A stretch of DNA of 64,000 bases from Paragonimus westermani. Taxonomy: Eukaryota; Platyhelminthes; Trematoda; Plagiorchiida; Troglotrematidae. Numbering within the stretch: the first letter of the stretch is position 1; the number at the start of each line of letters is the position of its first letter. Of the stretch, positions 23,001 through 35,997 are shown one piece after another. The translations under genes and the position numbers were made by a program. The notes below the pieces were generated by a model, which worked only from the letters and a program-made list of their open reading frames with translations, was not told the origin of the DNA and did no database searches. The stretch spans positions 1 through 64,000 of the forward strand of contig QNGE01000415.1 in the NCBI GenBank assembly GCA_008508345.1, written 5' to 3'.

Positions 23001-26000
23001 TTCCTGTAAGCAGGCAACAGGTCTGGTGTGTAGTGTTGGCCAGTAACTGTATTCATCTGTTCAGTGCAGATGTCAATATTTTTGGGAAGACAGAGACTTA
23101 CGTTAAGTGGTTACTTCATCCACTAGGTAACTACGTCCGAGTCAACGGGTTAAACAGATGGTTAAATACCCAGATGTGTGCAGACAGCGAAATCAACCAA
23201 TTTTCTCCTTAAATGTGATTGAGTGGAACACTTCAAGTGTATTGCCACTTTACCAATTACTCTTGTGGTCTTAACAGAATTTATGGATTACCTCATGTCT
23301 ACCTTCAGCTAGCCAATCACGGTCAAAGGAGCTTTATACGAATTGTGTCGGTTATTCCACTGTTATCAGGTGCCGAATATCTGTAATTGTAAACGTGTAT
23401 GTACTGAATTTATCTCAAGAACTTTTGAGTTCCATGTTATTGAGATGACACCAATCATTTCGAAAAATCTTCGTGTGAAAGTCAAAACTGTTATGCTGGC
23501 TTAGTTTTATTGATCCGACCTTTAGTGGATATTACACTTTTAACCATTGTGGCGTCCATACGTGTAACGACACGGAGAAAGCGTAAAACCTATGTGATTC
23601 AGTCTGAACAAACCTTCGATCAGGTGTAACTGAAAAAGCACACTGTTCCATAAATTTACTGCTTAGCCCGGGGTGTTTTCTGCTAACGATGATTTCACTG
23701 AAGTCTGACAGGAACTGCGTGATAATTAACCGATAGGGAACACGTCTTGTGAGCTTGTTCTTGAAGTCAACTTTCAGATTATTAATGAAATTTTGATGTA
23801 GAGATAGTATTCATCGAAAGCGTGAGTAAATTTTTTGGTAATACAAAAATTAACATTAACCAGGAAATCCACCAACAATTATACCATTTCATTCTAATTG
23901 TATTTTTATCCTTGTGTTCTCTTTACAAAATGTGTTCACTGTAGAAGCGACCGGCTTTTGACAGTGATTATCGTGAACTTTTGCGTACGAGAAAGCTACC
24001 ATCAATCCGTCCGTCAAGTGACGTGGTGAGAAGTTGTACTTTCAGAATTCAAAGCTTAAGAAAGACGAATGACGACTTGTGTAATTCAGCTAGTGGATAA
24101 TGAAACAGCTACTTTTTACTGGACTAAATCAATTTATTCCAAGAGATTTTGCACGTTTTGCATACCTACTAGTAGAGGGACCAGTATACACCAATGTTCT
24201 ATTAAGAATGTAAGACCCATTCTGTCAGGACATTTTTTATTTATGTTCTAATTAACTTTTTTTATCTTGTGGCACAAAACTGTGTTTTATAAGGATGGTT
24301 CTATTTTACAGACGGTACGCATCAGTTACGATAAGTTTTTAATGTCAGGCACTACCTGAATTACTAGACATGTCATTGACGCTTCCTTGAGAAAACGATA
24401 TATAACACCCATGTTGACTCCGAATAATAGCGTTTTAATCCACTAAGTACATGACGTGATATCAGACAGCAAAACCTCTACTCCACTTTTTTGCCCCACC
24501 CTGCTGGAATGTTCGTGCAGACAGTTGACTTCGTCAAAATTCGGAAATCCACCTTTTAATACATCGAAATGTTATTAATCATAGTGAGGAATTTTCTGAC
24601 GATTGCCTGTCCAACCAGGTAAATGGGGGATCCATTCATACTGTTGGGGTCTTCTGTCATGGTCAGAGCCTGATACACTTATTTCCACCCCATTATTTTA
24701 TGTCCGGCGTTTAAAATGTTTCACAATCCCACACCAGCCGACCTATCAGCGCGTGTGTGCCTTGGTGGATTGACTGTTCGCATGCTGTTTCCCAGGATTA
24801 ATTGTCAAAGGGTTGCTGTTCTTTGTTAAATCCTTCAGGAATTTTCCACCATCCACTGTAAGTTCTTGTAAAATATTTGTTGTTTTCCGTTATCTATCTT
24901 CCGGCTGTAAATTTCAACCCTTCATTTTCACAAATACCATCAAACTCTTCAAGTTTTGTTTCTCGCTTAACACGAACTCGACACAAAGGCTACCATTTTG
25001 ATCTTGAAGTGTTAGGAAACCTGAACCGATAGTTCTTTTCACTTGAAACTGAACATAACCGTTAAAACATTTATGAATGAAAATAAGTATGACTACTGTC
25101 ATTACTGTCATTACTAAGACCAACATTGTGTAAACAAGTCATGTTGATTTGTTCACTCTTCTTTTGCCACACGTGAATTATTTGAAGTAATGAAACTTTG
25201 CAGCTTAATTTGTGTAGATCCCATTATCTACATGTTGTAATTTAATGTAGGATTTCATTAGAATTTGGTAATCTATAATTTAATTACTCTCGCATCTTAA
25301 CAGACATGTTTTCAACAGTGGTATTGAAACTTTACAACAAAATAGCTGTCCAGCGGAATCCGTATGTTCATTTCAGCTTAGTATGGATTCACTGAAGTGT
25401 ATGAACCTATGTATATGCACCATGTATGCATCATGTTGTCATCAATCAAGCAGTTAAGACGTACCAGTGAATGCTGCACGAATCTTCAAGAAACATGTCA
25501 CCGGCTTTTGCTCGAGCTAACTATATTGATAGCCGTGCACATCGACTAAATCCCCTTGCATAAGAAGAGACTGACAGGCGTCAAATCTATACTGAGTCAT
25601 TTGTGGTTGAGTAAACTTTAGTGAGGGTGTCTCAGCCCACTTCCACCACATACCACCGGAATAGGACTGAGAGCAGGTAGTGGAGTCTGTCAGCCTATCC
25701 TTTGCGGATAATCATCTACGTACACCCAGACTAGCGTAAAGTACACGGTTTGACGAAATCTGCTTGAAAAATAAAAGTACTGGAGCCAGTGAACATCACA
25801 ATAATTTGTTGCCCGATAAAGGCCGTTTTCAAGAGTTTTTGAAAATTTAGCCACTGTTCCACTCGTGCTCATAACAGTGTTCGATTGAGTCGATTAAACT
25901 TTGACGAGTCTCCTGATTTGGGGTTGAGGCATGTTATTCCACACACCGAGGATACGTTTTCTAGAAAGAACTGGTATTTCCTCCCATGATCGTTGTTAAC

Positions 26001-26986
26001 GATGTCTCTCAACCATTTCCAAACTGGTTTTGGTTGAATTAGCTGAAGTATCTCTCAACCTATGTTTGAAGTCGAAAAGACGTTCGTTTTTCGTAAAACC
26101 TTTGTTGTCGCATTGTCAGGTAGCAGGATTTAGTTGTACGGGTTTCTAACCGAATGAAACTGCTAATTTGGCAACTTATTCTCTTAGATCTCACCATCCA
26201 CCGTGGTTTTCGGAATTATCAGTTCTCTGCTTCTGTTCATCCGAAGGACACATTACATCTGGATAGATTCACAGTTGCTTTGATAAACGCGTGTGGGTTA
26301 TTTCAATTGCCATAACGCCGTTACAATCAGGCACGATCATACCGTGTATGAGTTTTAGGTTAGTACTCAACGATCCTAATTATTCCTGCCAGTACTATCA
26401 AGACTGCGAACGACGTCCAATAATCCGCAACAGCAGCTATTGTCCGTGCTTTTCCGTCGGTAGTTGAACACAACATGTACACATGAATTATTGTTAGCGA
26501 GGTTCAAATTTATTCTGATAAACTAGTAAATTCAGGAAAGGGGTAGGACTGTTGTAAACATTTTCACTGTAACTACTTATCGTAGAGTTACACCACCTCC
26601 TTTTGTACTAGTTCTTCCTCGTCTGCTTCCGCCATCACACATACAGTCGCAAGGATGTACGGTGTTCTTTTTTATAGTGGCTCGGGAGATCGATAAGAAA
26701 AATTACTTAATGTTCATTTAGAACAAACTGAGAGAATGCCACTGTTCACTTCTACTCGAACTGATAGCTATCCACGAAAACATTAATATCCTGTCTACAT
26801 AAGATGATCGATCATAGAGGTACATATGTGACATTGAGCCGTGTCAAGGAGACGAGTCATCCGATGAAGACCACAACGTACATGCGCAAAATATGAATCG
26901 TGATCAGGTGAAAATGACGACAATGACCAAAAATGCACGTTCAGTGTCGGAAATTCGTTACGTGAGAGGAAATGAGCTAATCATAG

Positions 26987-27294
26987 TGTTGTATGACAGG
27001 CAATTTCGTTGTGAGTAGCATACTACTCACAAGTAGTGTATTACACACAGAGGACATTCAGGAACAAGAGGACAAGCCCCGAACAAGACGGACAAGAAGA
27101 GACTATCGAAACAGTGTATACGCACTGTGTGAGAACTTCCACCTACGCGAATGACAACGTACTGTCACCCAATGTATGTGAATGCATGTATGTCGTGGAA
27201 ATGAGTGCACGCGTTTGTGGTTTAGTTTTTGACATGACCAGTAAGGAGGTTTGTGCAATAAACGAACCCGCAGGCAGAGCGTTTTCTGACGACT
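26987..27294 (+). repeat. Solo LTR of the Gypsy family
   Basis: It begins TGTTGTATGACAGGC and aligns along its full length with the LTRs at 14.6 and 18.8 kb, in the opposite orientation. It ends in a degenerate 'gcgttttctgacgac'. No internal element sequence lies on either side, so it is a solo LTR left by recombination between the two LTRs of a former insertion. The palindrome (27009-27032) is retained with one mismatch. I see no target duplication, but the right edge is uncertain by a few bases. Confidence 0.85.
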
Positions 27295-27944
27295 TGTCAG
27301 TGGGATGAATGCCACTTTTGTCGTGCATTATCTGGGAGCAAACTCTCACAGGACCCGTTTACTACTTCACTGCCCCTCACGCACAGCCCTATCAACGATG
27401 CTACAGCAGGGGTGTTGTAGACGCTTATTGTGTTATGTAGATTGATGAAAGTTTCGCGAGAGGAATCAATTTCTGGCACATTCTCTAATCACCGTAGGAG
27501 AATGGATGTCATCCACTCTTGACTACGCGCGGTTAGGATCGAGACACCTAATGCATCTCATGTGGTGGAGTATTGTTCAGTTTTATGTTTGAAAACCGTG
27601 CTCAGGTTCAGGGGACTTGAAACAGGTCAAAAGAACGAAAATCTATTGACAGAGACGCCTTTGAACAGAAAATATCACATTCAAAATAACCCGCTATAGA
27701 AAATTTGTGAACTGCGTCTCTAGGTCTTCAAATATTTTTGGGAGCAGTGTACATCAAGTCAATTTCCGTTGTAGTCATTTCTGCGAAAACATTTCTTTCT
27801 ATTCAGTCAAGCAAGGCCGTGTTTATTACTGTGCTGTTCAACCTACTCCGTGATCGGAATATCCAAAACTGTCCATTGCACACAAGCAAATATGGCTGAA
27901 CGTCTGCATACGATAATTTAGTCATGTCTATTGGGAAGTCAATG
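27295..27944. other. Non-coding stretch, nothing recognised
   Basis: AT-rich sequence between the solo LTR and a degenerate ribozyme repeat, with no supported feature. Confidence 0.55.
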
Positions 27945-28112
27945 ACGTAGTGGCCAACACCGCTATATCATAAATCCGTGGCCGAAGTTCTAGTCCCGAT
28001 CGTGGTAAGGATATGCGCTAATGGCGAGTCACGACAAGAGCAAAACGGGAGTCTAAAGACCCCTTTTGAAGGAAGTTGATTGGGAAGTCACTGGGGATAC
28101 GAAAGCATAGAT
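27945..28112 (+). repeat. tRNA-derived ribozyme repeat, degenerate copy
   Basis: This matches the repeat at 60829-61082 from its tRNA-like part onward. A B-box-like AGTTCTAGTCCC lies at 27986-27997 and a block like 'cgtggcaaggatatgc' follows at 28001-28016. The hammerhead core position reads ATGGCGA instead of CTGATGA, although the GTC before the cleavage position survives. The tail 'gttgattgggaagtcac' matches the family tail. Non-coding fossil. Confidence 0.6.
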
Positions 28113-31100
28113 CATTTGTGATAACTGTTTCAGTAGTCTTACATAAAACTAGGATGGTCAAGTCAAGGAGACAGATAACTGGATATTCTTTCGGTACGAA
28201 CTAATCAATCATTTCTGGTTTGTTTGACGGCTTTCTTAAGTGACCCAGAGCTGCTTCAGGCGAGTGACCTTGTTTGCGTTTGGCTATCGTACCGTATACT
28301 CCGCCAGTTCTGTACAGTGGTCGAGCCAGTAGTCGGTGAAGATTCACGAATGTGGCTGCAGTGTGTATCACATACCATCACTTACAAAACTTGAAATACG
28401 TGGGAAAGTGGGTGTTTATTCCTCTGCGTGCTCAACATAGTGCAGGAATGGTTAGCCTCAGATTGGCAATCCCATAATTTGTGACAGAGTGGGCATTAGT
28501 AAATGAATCTTGACCTTGTCATTATGGTTTACTGAATTTGAATTTTTATTCAAGATTGCGAACTCACTCGAAACAGTCACTGACAAGTTTGCTGAAGTAT
28601 ACTCCCATCCTTTGATGGAAATGCAGATAATATCCTCATGCTATCTTCACCGAAAGGGGGGAAATATCACTGGTGACTCAATAAACTATGACTTTCGATT
28701 CACTCTCGTGATTTTGACTTTGTCGAAGTACTCAATTCGTACTGCCTCCTGGAACGTGTGATGCGAGCGTAAATTCAGTTTCCGGAGTACTCTCAGCTTT
28801 GAAGATTACGGATGGAATTGCTCCACACACACCGTGTTCACAGGGGTTACCAGAATGTTCTCGTTTGTTAGCATTTTTGTTCGGCGCGGCACACGTCAGT
28901 AAGCACTGGGTGACGTTTTCTCGCGCTCTATAATTGCGCAAATGTCGGCCGTACTACCAAATGAATTCGACTGAACTTCAAAACCCTCTATTCCTTAACC
29001 ATGTCAGGGTACCGATCGATAGAACACAGAGGGGCACGAAATTATCTACTAATTCCATAAAGCTATACAGCAGATCAGAACTATTTACGGACGTATATGC
29101 TCATGATTCAAGCAATTAAAACTGTTCCAGTAAACGCGATCCAAGCGTTACCATTGACGGTACCCGATTTACGCTGCCCCAAAGCACCTAACGTATGCGG
29201 CCTATTCCAAGTTTTTTAACCGTGGACCCCCTTTTTAAAATTGTGACCAAAACCTGTCTGGGAAACCTGTATGGAGATATTTTCTTATGTTCTATTGAGT
29301 GATTACTTTAAACAGTATCGCATGGGAAACGATCATTCTGGATTCTCATATTTGCTTTGCAACCGTCTGTCGTTTCACTTTAAGCAACTACACCTTGGAA
29401 ACGTAACAATTCATAGCTTGTTGAAGGGATAGATCTAAATGGAACAATATACTATTGGATTAAAAGTGTAATTGTTAAGTTTGATATTGCCTTGCTTATC
29501 AAACATAGCATAATATTTTCTGTGGTGATTGTTCGCATCACTCCAATTATACGACCGCGATCAATGCTAGAATTGTGCTGAGTTTGCGTTTTTATTCTTG
29601 CTTACGATCTTGTACAATTTCACGTTTCTCATCAGTAACTTCCGCTTGAAATGATGAGCGGCTAATTCAGTTATTTTGAGCCTCTACCTCACCAGGAAGA
29701 ATGAAGAATGGAGCCTTTTATCTGAGTAATTGTTCAGATGATAACTTCAGCACTCATCCGTTAAACCTCTGAGAGCGGAGACCAGAATTAGCAGGGTTTT
29801 CCTGAAACACTTGTCTGACCGAATGTTGACAGAAAGAACGGTATGCATAATGGTTAATAATAGCAGTAACTGTTATAGTCCACCGTACGCAGTCATCACA
29901 TATTTCTCAGAATTGCCACACTTTTTGAGTGCAGGAGTCGAAGTTTCGTAACTTTAAGGTGAACGTTGTAGGTGTCACTTTGACAGGACACTTATAAACG
30001 ACAAATTCTGTCTGTCCGCACTAATAACCATGTCGACACGTCGTATTTGATACCTTAAAGCGGTTCGATTTCTAGTGACCCTTTACCCTACAGTCCGAAC
30101 TGTAAACTGACCTCAATAAACAACCGTTTCCGTTTATGGTGCAGTCGACACGGCTAGCAATCCCAACCCGTCCGACACCACAGGTGTTCGTATAATCCCA
30201 TTTCTCATCCCCTCCTCCTCCACAAACACGCACACATTATCCCGCTCATGGTTTGGATTTGTCATTGATCACGATCACGGTCAAACCGGAAGCTACCAAG
30301 CCCTCACACGTGTTGAAGGAAGTAAAGGTTTGAAGCAGAAAGACATCTTCGCACCCGGATTGGTGGACACGAGCTAAGCGGTATACGGTCGCACCAAGGG
30401 GAATTTGGGTCTCTGAGGCTTGTACAGTTTCACTCCGCAAAAGAATTACAAGTCAAGGATTGAGCTTACATCAACTTATCTCTCCGAAACACTCCGCAAA
30501 TCCCTATTTGTTCAAACAGCGATCTACAACAATCATTTCTGCAGTGCTATCCGAATTCTGATAAGTCCAAACAATTTGTTATCTGGCTTGTTAGTTACGT
30601 GTTACGTAAACGTGTTTTCATTGGCTTCATGATCTCGCGCCGACAGCACGCAGCGTTACAAACATCACTCACATGTGATGGTCCACTTCGCATTCAGACA
30701 GACTCTGCACATATTTTATAAAAGAAGCAATAGACTCGTCTTTTGCATTTGTTACAGCTTGTCATAAGTGTCTTGCCACGGCCGGAATTTGGAATTCGGT
30801 TAAGCTTTCACGAGGCAAATGTGCTGATCAGTGCGTCAATGATTTCGCATTAGACATGACCGAACTATCACGTATCTGAACGTTCAACCATCTTCGATCG
30901 TCAGCAACGACCAGGCCGCTCGATCCTCTCGATAAGAGACAAAGTGACATGATGTTGGTTAAAGTGCGTGACCTTGTGACTAGAACATCTGACCAAGTTG
31001 GTATTTCTGGTTTCCATAAACCTGGTGCTAAAAAATGCTTTCTGGCTGCATGCTGTTCCAATTAAAATTCATTAGCCCCCCAATTACTCATCAGCACTTT

Positions 31101-31115
31101 CAAGCAAATTGAGTA
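28113..31115. other. Non-coding stretch, no gene recognised
   Basis: AT-rich with short frames. A plus-strand frame at 28510-28761 has a faint Gag-like look but nothing decisive. A minus-strand frame ending at 30246 could be a terminal exon (CAG just upstream at about 30418), but I recognise no domain. Confidence 0.5.
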
Positions 31116-31565
31116 ATGTGCACATGGCTCACAGTTCACCGCAACGCTCACATTCCCATAGGGTTTTCCATCAACTCAGCCGAACAGCTGAGAGTTTGCG
31201 TGCAACAATTCGATCGTGTTCAATTTGAGGTCATTGACGCAGGGGACAACACAGTTGTTACATGGAATCGTCGTCACAGGTCAAAACTCGGCGATGGAAA
31301 CATAACGTTGCCAAAATATCTCGACCACTCACACAAGTTCAATCTACGGACTCTATTGGGCATGTCTTGGAAATTGCCTACAGGTCAGTATGCACCTAAA
31401 ATTGGATTACGTCCACAATGTTTTTCATACCTCCGCCATGTGCAGTCTTTACAGGTGAAAGATAAAATCTTGTGTGGGTTGGAGCCAAAACCACAAGATT
31501 GCAATCATTCAAAGAACGTGAACAAACGACCTCGCCAGTTAAAAAAGCTGGTTCCGACAAAGTAG
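31116..31565 (+). CDS. Hypothetical open reading frame, 149 codons
   Basis: This is the longest open frame in the window that is neither part of a recognised element nor spanning the N gap. It includes 'VQQFDRVQFEVIDAGDNTVV', which looks protein-like. A CACAG followed by GTCAAA near 31280 could be a splice donor, in which case only the first part would be coding. I recognise no family, signal peptide or membrane segment. Chance openness is quite possible in 64 kb read in six frames, and no neighbouring exon could be linked. Confidence 0.22.
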   Translation: MCTWLTVHRNAHIPIGFSINSAEQLRVCVQQFDRVQFEVIDAGDNTVVTWNRRHRSKLGDGNITLPKYLDHSHKFNLRTLLGMSWKLPTGQYAPKIGLRPQCFSYLRHVQSLQVKDKILCGLEPKPQDCNHSKNVNKRPRQLKKLVPTK

Positions 31566-34500
31566 TTTCAACATTCAGATAGACAAGGGATGGTAATTAG
31601 CGAACTACAAGAAGACTTTAAAGTGGCAGTTGACCAAAACCATACCAGAACACATCCGAAAGTTGACTGTGAAAACTTTGTACCAAGAATGCTGTTGAAC
31701 TCACATAAATGAGTCAAGGTATTGTTCAGGTTGAGTGTTCGCACAATTACCACTGATCTGAGGGAACAGGCGTGACTTAATAATCATACCCGAAAGCTCT
31801 ATCATAATCTTGTGTAAACAGCGCTTAGGTTGCTCGATCATTTCGGAAACCTTCTGAACAGAATTGCGCCGGTTAGTCCTAGGTTCAGGACATTTGGTAG
31901 ATAAGGGCATGGGTCGGCTGGAGACGATTCTGTGTAAGGTCCTCATAGTTAATCATCTGCTATATGAATGTCACATGCAGAATCCTCGATTTGGCCACGA
32001 CCCACTCATCCTACTGCACTGCCAACACCTCGTTGTACCCAGTACTAGTCACATATGTGAAAACATATATTAGTTCTTTAGTTTACATTTTTCCAGCAAG
32101 AAATTTTCCAAACAGCTGTTAAAAATTACACTGCCCTTTATCATATGTAAACGAAAGTTTACTGGTTCCAGGATAGCCTCGCATAGGAAGCACACACTGA
32201 TGTAACCGATGCATTATCGGTTTGACGGGATGTATGCTTGTGAAAGCGGTTCGTCTCTTCCTCCAAATGCTGGTAAGTTGGAAAAATTCCGAGAAAGTTA
32301 TTTTTATTTCTGACATTAAGTTTGAATACTGAAGTGTTCATATGGAAAAAGTGATTGGAAGAAGTGTTAGCTTTTGGAAGATTGGCTGATAACGATACGC
32401 ATTTATCACGGACATTTGTCGTCGCTATGATTCATCTCACAAGATGAGTAGTATCGAACGTGGGATGACTTCCACAATGTCAGAAGTAAGCAGTGCTCAT
32501 AGTTGATCACAGCCTTCACATTCATATAAACTGTTCCGTTGAACCACTTCGAGAAAATAAGCACTAGAATCGGGCTTTGCTAGTGGTGTAAATTTTTGCC
32601 CAGATCAAAATTCGTACTCTGGCCCTTATGTTTATGAGACTGGCGAGTTAATCGCATACTAAGTATGACAGATTAAGTACATAGAAGTGCTCAACAACAA
32701 TCCACCACAATATGACTAGAGTCCAGCTGTTTCGATCATTTTAATAGGAGAGAAAATAGAAACGCTCTGTTCAGTCCAATTTATAAACCCATGATCAAAC
32801 TTCTTAGTTAGGTTACAGCTCTTAACTTCAGTGAATCTAATGAGCAACAGTTGAATTAATGGTCGAAGTGTGTGAGTTTGGATTGTTACAAACTTGACAT
32901 CGTTTTTAATTATGGCATCAAAATGGGAAATAAGCGCTGTAATAACACACAACATTCTCACTGAACTGAGAATACCTGATGAGTTTGTCGTTTGAAAAAT
33001 AATCTGTTTCCAGAATCTTTTTTGATAGATGCATTCAAAAACATGGTGTGGTTTCATGGTTTTGATAATAGACTTATTTTGACGTATTTGGTTGTTGATA
33101 TCTCGTTACACAGTCTCCACAAATGCAGTAAACACGCAATGAAATACAACATAACCTATGATAATTCTGAAAATGAAAATGGCACTGTTGTGTCCGCTCG
33201 AAGATGTTTACCTTGATCTTTCACATATTGGATGCTTACCTTGTGACAAGTTAGAAATCGTGTCGAGGATACGTCACAGAAACAATCGCATACTAGCAAA
33301 ATCGGTAAAGAGAACTGGTGTTTAAATCTGTGAAAGTCATGAGTTACAAATGCTAGTGTGCCAGTGAAATGTTTCACGTCAGCAGAAAATAGAATCATCT
33401 ACAACCACGAGTGAAGAAAAGCATTTCCAGTCAAGTTCGAGAATAAAACGGTGCAGCCAATGAAAAATTCTGTTTTACAGATCAGATAATTAATATCAAA
33501 TATCACGAGTGGTCAGCCCGATGTCACACATACTAACAGTTCAAAATACCATGCAATGTTGAAGTTTGGTGGTTATATAGCTGAAAGCACTCTTAACCAC
33601 CAGTCGTGTTTTTTATGTCGGTTCACGTGTGCATTTTGACGGGACATCACGGTTGATTCACATTCACTGACATTTTACTACAGTGGCAAACAACCTCAAT
33701 TCTGGGTGTCCAGGATTTATTCAGTTGGCACCTAACCATTGGGCTCAGTGTTGGTGCGTTCACGACTAGGCATGCACTCAGGCGATACCTAGTCTCCGAA
33801 TTTTCTAACCACGGTCGATCATATGGAAGGCGTCCATACGATGAGACAAACAGAAGCAACGTTATCTTTCTTAGTGTTCCATGCCACAGACACATCTCTC
33901 ACGAAGACAGTCATTTGGCCAATCAATCCAGGGTATCTTGATTGTTAACCTTACTCGAGTTGATGTGATATGTCGTAGCGCTTCAGACAGGTTCGTTTAG
34001 ACTGACAACCTATTTCATTTGATTTGTGAAGGTTGCGGTGCTCCCGCATGATACTAGTTAGCGCCAGCTGTTTCGTAGATTTGCTAGAGTCATTGAGACG
34101 AGCAGAGGAGCCACAAATTTTAAAGTGTCTCAGTAAAATTCGTGATACATTGTGCATTGTGCGCTTGTGTAAGTGCGAATACGTGACTAACAGAATGTTG
34201 TTGGTCGATCAGACTGCTTGGTTGGAATGTCATTTTGTAGAATTGCACACATCCTTTGTCCCGGATTATGCCAGGTTTGATTGACAAAAGCTAGTTTGAA
34301 ACTATCAGCTCTATATTAGTAGCAGTTATGTCACATTGAACAGATTTCGATTACGCAGTGTGACTCGACAGCCACCTGAGCTTCCGAAAGACAAACTGGA
34401 CTCGGAATTCAGACTGAAAGAATGTTCAAACGTGTGTAGGTGTCGAAAAGGCGCCGAGCTCTTGTTAAAAGTTCGTGCTGTTGCCTGTCTACCGTGCACG

Positions 34501-35913
34501 CTTTCTACAAACGTCAATTATAGTATCTCGTCCTGTAACCGATGCGAGATTACTCATTTTATGGCTTAACAACAGTACCAGTTATACGGCCTCACGCAAC
34601 GATTGTTGATACATTGAGTGGAGACATAAACACCTTAACACTATAAACAGATTGATGATTTTTGTAGCTCGTTGTTAATTTCACGGCAAAAATTTAGTAT
34701 ATTATGCAGTGGGTCCATTAAGTTTGGTTAACGTTGATAAACACCGTCGACAAGTTTGGTCGAGTTGGATAAAATCTTTGTAGATCATAAGTATTTTTCG
34801 ACCTCGCTGTCTTTCTAATCTGCGGAATACAGGTCGCCTAATATTCACATTAACATCACTCGCATTTTCCTCCATCTAAACTCATCAACACAAACAGGTG
34901 TTATGGAACATTGTCGACAGATCACACCAGTCCACGATAAGTCTAGTTCTAGGTATTTTCACAATATTATTGGGGTTTACGGTCGGTTTGATTTGACTTT
35001 CTGACTTGGTTATCATGCGCAACACACCCTATAAAAACGGAAGTGAGGACAGGGCGTTATTTTACCTGTTCATGCGGGGGTCAATCAGTTCAACCCTTCG
35101 AGAACTTTGTACGTTTAAGGTTGTCATCGTGAGTCTAATTGTAATCACTCGACCCTCAAATTTGTGCCTGCCAGTACTTGATACCACGGATGGTCTAGGC
35201 AGTAATAGTATCTCTTTCTGTATCTCATCCACTTGGGGTCATGATGATTAACGTCCAATGAGCCACATCGAGCTTTGACTGTTAGGCATGATAGCCGGAC
35301 GTCTTTTGACTAATGCTGCTTTAGTGTTTACCTGGATACAATGGCTGTATCGGATATTTTGGAACTGTTGTGTTTTGAACAATATTGCTTTTCTTCATCG
35401 GTTTGCAAAATGAATGCATTTCCCAAGCTGAAAGAGTTATGATTTGTGATTACCAAACAGTGAAGGAATTTGCCATGCCAACCCACAAAAGTTTTCCACC
35501 TGGCCTACCCGAGTAGTTACCGCAGAACAGTAAAAGCTGCTTCCATACCATTCAAGAAATTATTTTACCGCAGAAACTAGTTAGGAGTCTACAAAACTGA
35601 CCAGTGAAAATAAACGACGTATTATAACTAGTCACCATTGAATTTTGTGCTGATCATAGATTAGAATTGTGAAACCAAATTCCTCGAAATGACACAATCT
35701 AAATTTTCGCCTTTAAAGGTTTAATCTACCAGTTAGGTCAGATCAGTGAACTGTTTTCAAAGGTCTGGTGAACCAATTTTGCCACACAAACATGGTTTAA
35801 ATAGGCTCCCATTTATTTTTCCATCCTCCCTAACTTTGAGCCCAAATTTTATCCAACAGAATGATTGATGAATCTTTTGAAATTTTAGAAGAGACAAAAC
35901 TGTCAAAAGTCAG
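31566..35913. other. Non-coding stretch, nothing recognised
   Basis: AT-rich with no supported gene, RNA or recognised repeat. The open frames reach at most about 113 codons and show no recognisable motif. Confidence 0.55.
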
Positions 35914-35990
35914 AGCTTCAGCTGGATTCTAACCAGCGACAGATACATGCCCCAACGCAGCAAGCGCCCTACCAGCTGAGCTACGAAGCC
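35914..35990 (-). repeat. tRNA-like sequence, probable SINE head or tRNA pseudogene
   Basis: On the minus strand it starts GGCTTCGTAGCTCAGCTGG, a strong A-box/D-arm. Seven acceptor-stem pairs can form with TGAAGCT at the far end (two are G-U). The D-stem GCTC pairs with GGGC. The T-arm is a perfect five-pair GCTGG/CCAGC stem around loop TTAGAAT (normal TTCGAAT, so one change in the B-box). The anticodon arm needs a nine-base loop and a long variable region, so it is not a canonical tRNA. A tRNA-derived SINE head is the simplest reading; the tail downstream (below 35914) is AT-rich and unassigned. Confidence 0.55.
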
Positions 35991-35997
35991 AACTCAG

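Larger units (their letters stand above)
19135..26986. other. Non-coding stretch, no gene recognised
   Basis: AT-rich with short frames. Two items stand out. A degenerate repeat at about 19735-19850 recurs at 52.7 kb. A hairpin has perfect 10-base arms at 20046-20055 and 20086-20095. The segment 22360-22730 is locally GC-richer and open on both strands for 86-98 codons, but shows no recognisable domain. Confidence 0.5.

Noticed and set aside
28510..28761. Plus-strand frame resembling a retrotransposon Gag ('LWFTEFEFLFKIANS')
   Set aside because: Only a short, vague resemblance; no zinc knuckle, protease or LTR nearby.
30246..30440. Minus-strand frame of 64 codons as a possible terminal exon
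   Set aside because: The acceptor is plausible, but there is no recognisable domain, poly(A) signal or partner exon.
32046..32058. CACATATGTG palindromes at about 32050 and 38170
   Set aside because: Short self-complementary AT-rich words of this length are expected by chance in 64 kb, and their contexts do not match.
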